Source of the DNA: Vampirovibrio sp.
Lineage (GTDB): Bacteria > Cyanobacteriota > Vampirovibrionia > Vampirovibrionales > Vampirovibrionaceae
Direction: 5' to 3'
DNA length: 42,910 nt
Assembly: GCA_027448865.1 (NCBI GenBank)
Contig: DAIDMR010000082.1
Location: 1-42,910, forward strand
Under the pieces are notes generated by a model, which ran no database searches, was not told the origin of the DNA, and saw only the letters and a program-made list of their open reading frames with translations. Every line of letters starts with the position of its first letter. Positions within the stretch are counted from its first letter, which is position 1. Positions 40,326 through 42,910 of this stretch are shown piece after piece. The translations under genes and the position numbers were made by a program.

Positions 40326-41597
40326 ATGCCAAATCACAATGATATGGCCTTCCTTGGTTCGTCCATTTCTCAGAATATGGCCAAAACCCCGGAAGGCTTT
40401 TTAATTTGCTATGACGTTCCGATTGCCCGGCTGGGCGTACAGGAGTATTACGGGCAAGAGATGGGCATTGCCAGCCGCGTTAACCTAAAAACTAAAGCCT
40501 ACCGATTGGCCGATGATGTTTTTAACGAGCAGGCTTTGAGGAGCTTTGAGGGAAAACCGGTTGTAGACGATCACCCTTCAGAGGGTTTCGTAACCCCTGA
40601 GAACCATCAGCGGGTCAGTAAGGGGCACGTTCAGAACATACGCACGAAGGGCGAGTATGTTATTGCCGACCTGATGATAAAGGATGCCGACCTGATCAGG
40701 AAAATCGAATCGGGGAAGCGGGAAGTCTCTGCCGGGTATAGCTGCAATTACCAGCCATATCAAGACGGGTACAGGCAAATTAATATCACAGCCAATCATG
40801 TGGCGGTTGTGGACAAGGGCAGGGCGGGCCCAAAGGTCAGAATCAATGATAAGAAAAGCGTTTTAAGTAAAAATGGAGCCAAAAAACCAATGAAAAAAGA
40901 ACAGGCCATGAAAAAGATGTTCGCCTCCTGGGTAAAGGATGCCGAGCCGGAAGAAATCGCTGAAATGCTGGAAGTGATGAACGACAGCCAGCCGGAAAAA
41001 CCTGAATCTCCAAAAACTGAAAATAGCAAGGCTGGAAACGGTTTATTGAAAGCAATGCTGGGTTTTGCCTTTGCAAAAGATGAGGATTCCGAGAAGCCGA
41101 AAGAAAAATCCGAAACGGAAGATGAGGATGAGGACTCCGACAAACCCAAGGAAACCAAAGATTCCAAACTCCCTGCTGCTATTGAGGCCCGTATTTCCGG
41201 GTTGGAAAAAACCATGGATTCCATCGCTAAGGCCTTGAATATCACCGCAGACGAAGATTCTGACGAGGATGAAGACGACAAGACCAAAGCGGAAGATGAA
41301 GATTCTGACGAGGACAAGGCCACCGAAGAAGAGCAAAAAGCCAATGACGCCGCCATTTTAAAGGGTGTCATGGACAGTATGAAGCCTTTCTTTGCCACTT
41401 TGCCCGAAGCCCAGCGGAAACAGGCAAAAGACGCTTTGCGTAAGCAATTGCGGGGCGGAAAAGCTGCCACTGTGTATGGCGCAATTGCCCGAAATACCGC
41501 CAAGGCTGCCCAGGTCAATGATGCTCAAGCCACCGACTGGAAATCTTTCGGGGCGGATCTGATGGCCAAGCACAACGCCCAGCTCAAAAAAGCGTAA
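40326..41597 (+). CDS. DUF2213 protease/scaffold-type head protein
   Basis: The 423-residue protein starts with a DUF2213 domain (residues about 20-175): GFLICYDVPIARLGVQEYYG, SFEGKPVVDDHPSEG, GKREVSAGYSCNYQPY and NHVAVVDKGRAGPKVRIND. The His and Ser in these blocks fit a herpesvirus-type prohead protease. The rest is a charged helical region and an acidic Asp/Glu repeat block, then a helical tail: the look of a fused scaffold. An in-frame ATG at 40890, with GGAG 11 bases upstream, could start a separate scaffold. A 17-base sequence occurs twice at 41253 and 41298. Confidence 0.88.
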   Translation: MPNHNDMAFLGSSISQNMAKTPEGFLICYDVPIARLGVQEYYGQEMGIASRVNLKTKAYRLADDVFNEQALRSFEGKPVVDDHPSEGFVTPENHQRVSKGHVQNIRTKGEYVIADLMIKDADLIRKIESGKREVSAGYSCNYQPYQDGYRQINITANHVAVVDKGRAGPKVRINDKKSVLSKNGAKKPMKKEQAMKKMFASWVKDAEPEEIAEMLEVMNDSQPEKPESPKTENSKAGNGLLKAMLGFAFAKDEDSEKPKEKSETEDEDEDSDKPKETKDSKLPAAIEARISGLEKTMDSIAKALNITADEDSDEDEDDKTKAEDEDSDEDKATEEEQKANDAAILKGVMDSMKPFFATLPEAQRKQAKDALRKQLRGGKAATVYGAIARNTAKAAQVNDAQATDWKSFGADLMAKHNAQLKKA

Positions 41598-41627
41598 TTT
41601 GACATTTAGAAATAGGAGATAAACTCT

Positions 41628-42149
41628 ATGCCAGGTTCTACTATCGGGCTTTCCCTTCCGTACGGTTTTGCGGGCAATGTTTCCCACGAATCTTCCCCCA
41701 AGATTGAAAATCGGGTGGTTAAATCCACTTCTGCCGCTATTCCGTTTGGGGCCGCTGTCATCCTGAACGCCGACAACACGGTTAGCTTGGCCGATGCCAC
41801 TCTGACCGCTGATAACTTTGGCGGTATTGCGGTTGCTGAAGTCAAGCAGTTGACCACTTACCCTAACACCACAGGCAGCACCAACGGCGCATACCAACCG
41901 GGCCAGCCTTGCGACTTCGTGAAAGAAGGCGTTGTAAACGTTTTGGCCGGTCGGGGCACTTTGACCGCTGGCGGGAAGGTTTACGTTCGGACGGTATTGT
42001 CTACCGCTTACCCCGCCGCCAAGATTGGCGACCTGGAAGCGGATTCGGACGCAGGTAAAAACGTTTTGATTCCCAACCTTGCTTGGCACACTGGCAAGAA
42101 GGACTCCAACGGTATCACCACGCTGAAACTGAAATACCCCAATAACTAA
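41628..42149 (+). CDS. Capsid cement/decoration-like protein
   Basis: The 173-residue protein follows AGGAG and begins MPGSTIGLSLPYGFAGNVSH. It has a Gly/Ala/Val-rich beta sheet with AIPFGAAVILNADNTVSLAD, FGGIAVAEVKQ and RGTLTAGGKVYVRT, the pattern of head-decoration (structural cement, gp24-like) proteins. Its place between protease and major capsid protein is the usual one. Trimers on the shell stabilise the expanded head. Confidence 0.82.
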   Translation: MPGSTIGLSLPYGFAGNVSHESSPKIENRVVKSTSAAIPFGAAVILNADNTVSLADATLTADNFGGIAVAEVKQLTTYPNTTGSTNGAYQPGQPCDFVKEGVVNVLAGRGTLTAGGKVYVRTVLSTAYPAAKIGDLEADSDAGKNVLIPNLAWHTGKKDSNGITTLKLKYPNN

Positions 42150-42166
42150 CATCACCTAGCGATAGC

Positions 42167-42205
42167 AAAAAGCGCTCTTTCCCTAACCGGAAGGGGCGCT
42201 TTTTT
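42167..42205 (+). terminator. Terminator/attenuator between cement and capsid genes
   Basis: AAAAAGCGC (42167-42175) and GCGCTTTTTT (42196-42205) pair, with an inner TTCC/GGAA extension around a small loop. Its place inside the head operon suggests partial termination or RNA processing to set the protein ratio. Confidence 0.75.
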
Positions 42206-42249
42206 AATGCCAATTTTCAAAATTATTTAATGATGGAGAATCAAACGAA

Positions 42250-42910
42250 ATGCTTCCATTCCTGATGAATGACGCCGCTATTGCTTCCGGGCAGGCGTTT
42301 TTGGTGGGGGAACTTGAAAAACAAAAGAAGGCTATTAACGAGCCTTTGAGTAGCTTTACCTGGTCCCGCGATATCCCCTTTGATATGGGCGGCGGTGCTG
42401 TCGAATTCGTGTCCAACATGTACGCTGAATTCGCTACCTCTGGCACCAATGAGGACGGGATTGTAAACAGCGCAACCAACGTCATCCCGATCATTCAAGC
42501 CAATTTGTCCAAAGATCGGGCCCAAGTGTTCCCCTGGATGAACAACTTGCGGATCACCTTCCTGGACACCTACAAAATGCAGACCGCTGGCAAAAGCATT
42601 GAACCGGTGCTTCAAAGTGGCTTACAGCTGGCCTGGAATAAAACTCTGGATAAGAGTTGCTACACCGGTTTCAGCGCTTTCGGCACCACTGGCTTGGTCA
42701 ACAGTCCTCTGGTAAACGCCGCCAACGTTGCACAGAACGCAGGCGCTACCAGCCGCTTGTGGATCAATAAAACCGCTGATGAAATCCTGGCCGATATCAA
42801 TACCTTGTTAAGCGCTCAATGGGCCGCTGTTGAATACTCCGATGGTGATATTGCCAACCAGATCAACATCGCCCCTGAAAAATACGGTTACCTGGTAGGC
42901 CGTAAAGTGT
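42250..42910 (+). CDS. Major capsid protein, 5' part (cut by window end)
   Basis: ATG 42250 follows GGAG at 11 bases. The frame is open to the window edge, giving 220 codons and no stop. It begins MLPFLMNDAAIASGQAFLVG and reads as a DUF2184-like major head protein: YKMQTAGKSIEPVLQSGLQL near residue 110, CYTGFSAFGTTGLVNSP, and AQWAAVEYSDGDIANQINIA. Family members form the HK97-like shell. The cement protein is directly upstream, in agreement. Confidence 0.87.
   Translation, partial: MLPFLMNDAAIASGQAFLVGELEKQKKAINEPLSSFTWSRDIPFDMGGGAVEFVSNMYAEFATSGTNEDGIVNSATNVIPIIQANLSKDRAQVFPWMNNLRITFLDTYKMQTAGKSIEPVLQSGLQLAWNKTLDKSCYTGFSAFGTTGLVNSPLVNAANVAQNAGATSRLWINKTADEILADINTLLSAQWAAVEYSDGDIANQINIAPEKYGYLVGRKV

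Larger units (their letters stand above)
15476..42910. mobile_element. Integrated tailed phage (prophage), left end to window edge
   Basis: All genes from the recombinase to the right edge form a phage order: integration, lysogeny, switch, replication, small early genes, packaging, head. The left border is the tRNA-Ser 3' end. The right border, tail, lysis and host-entry genes lie beyond the window, so completeness cannot be judged. No frame breaks were seen in the head or replication genes, which fits an intact element. Confidence 0.93.

Noticed and set aside
40796-41518. Ser-rich minus-strand frame of 240 codons
   Set aside because: Mirror of the Asp/Glu repeats of the protease-scaffold gene; the Ser runs come from the complement of GAT/GAA-type codons.
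41358-42155. Minus-strand frame of 265 codons opposite the scaffold tail and cement genes
   Set aside because: Opposes two well-supported genes and crosses their gap; no ribosome site or domain.

Overview
The window joins a bacterial chromosome segment (about 1-15,475) to the left two-thirds of an integrated tailed-phage genome (15,476 to the window end, where the phage continues). The host looks like a Gram-negative-type bacterium related to the Cyanobacteria/Melainabacteria (Vampirovibrionia) group. Three consecutive envelope proteins carry AMIN-like N-terminal regions, a NAGPA phosphodiester glycosidase is present, TPR proteins are abundant, and the HisS reads like the cyanobacterial form. 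This placement is an inference from protein style, not from a search. Host layout: the tail of a HEAT-like protein with a terminator; a TTG-started NAGPA protein; a structured non-coding stretch (2204-2364); an AMIN/coiled-coil/TPR protein and a second AMIN-like/TPR protein in tandem; an alpha/beta hydrolase on the minus strand; a large multi-pass membrane protein; a minus-strand set (exported protein, rph, hisS); a TPR protein; and a strong promoter, a pseudoknot-like leader and tRNA-Ser(CGA). Phage layout: a large serine recombinase is integrated at the 3' end of tRNA-Ser and takes its last codons from the tRNA sequence. Upstream of it, on the same strand, lie three small membrane or secreted genes (coiled-coil/TM, Pro/Gln-rich secreted, TM2), which may form a lysogenic-conversion cassette with their own promoter. 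A divergent switch follows: an XRE repressor to the left, a 12-bp perfect inverted repeat with overlapping promoters, and an Arc-like ribbon-helix-helix microprotein to the right. Two more microproteins and a terminator come next. The replication operon holds small genes, a Cys4 protein, a DinG/XPD-type Fe-S helicase, and a CHC2-TOPRIM primase fused to a P-loop ATPase. About 15 bp past the primase gene lies a phased array of TCGGTAACCG-like repeats that could be the phage origin. An ERCC4 nuclease, a DUF6378-type protein, a phage Dam-type methyltransferase and about a dozen tightly overlapping small genes follow, ending in a second XRE regulator and a terminator. Two single-gene units bounded by terminators separate the early and late regions. 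The late operon runs TerS, TerL, a 22-aa micro-ORF, an unusual sialyltransferase/MptE-like protein, DUF1073 portal, Mu-gpF-like minor head protein, DUF2213 protease/scaffold, a cement-like protein, a terminator, and the major capsid protein, cut by the window end. Lysis and tail genes and the right attachment site are not in the window. All functional calls rest on motif reading by eye; no searches were run.
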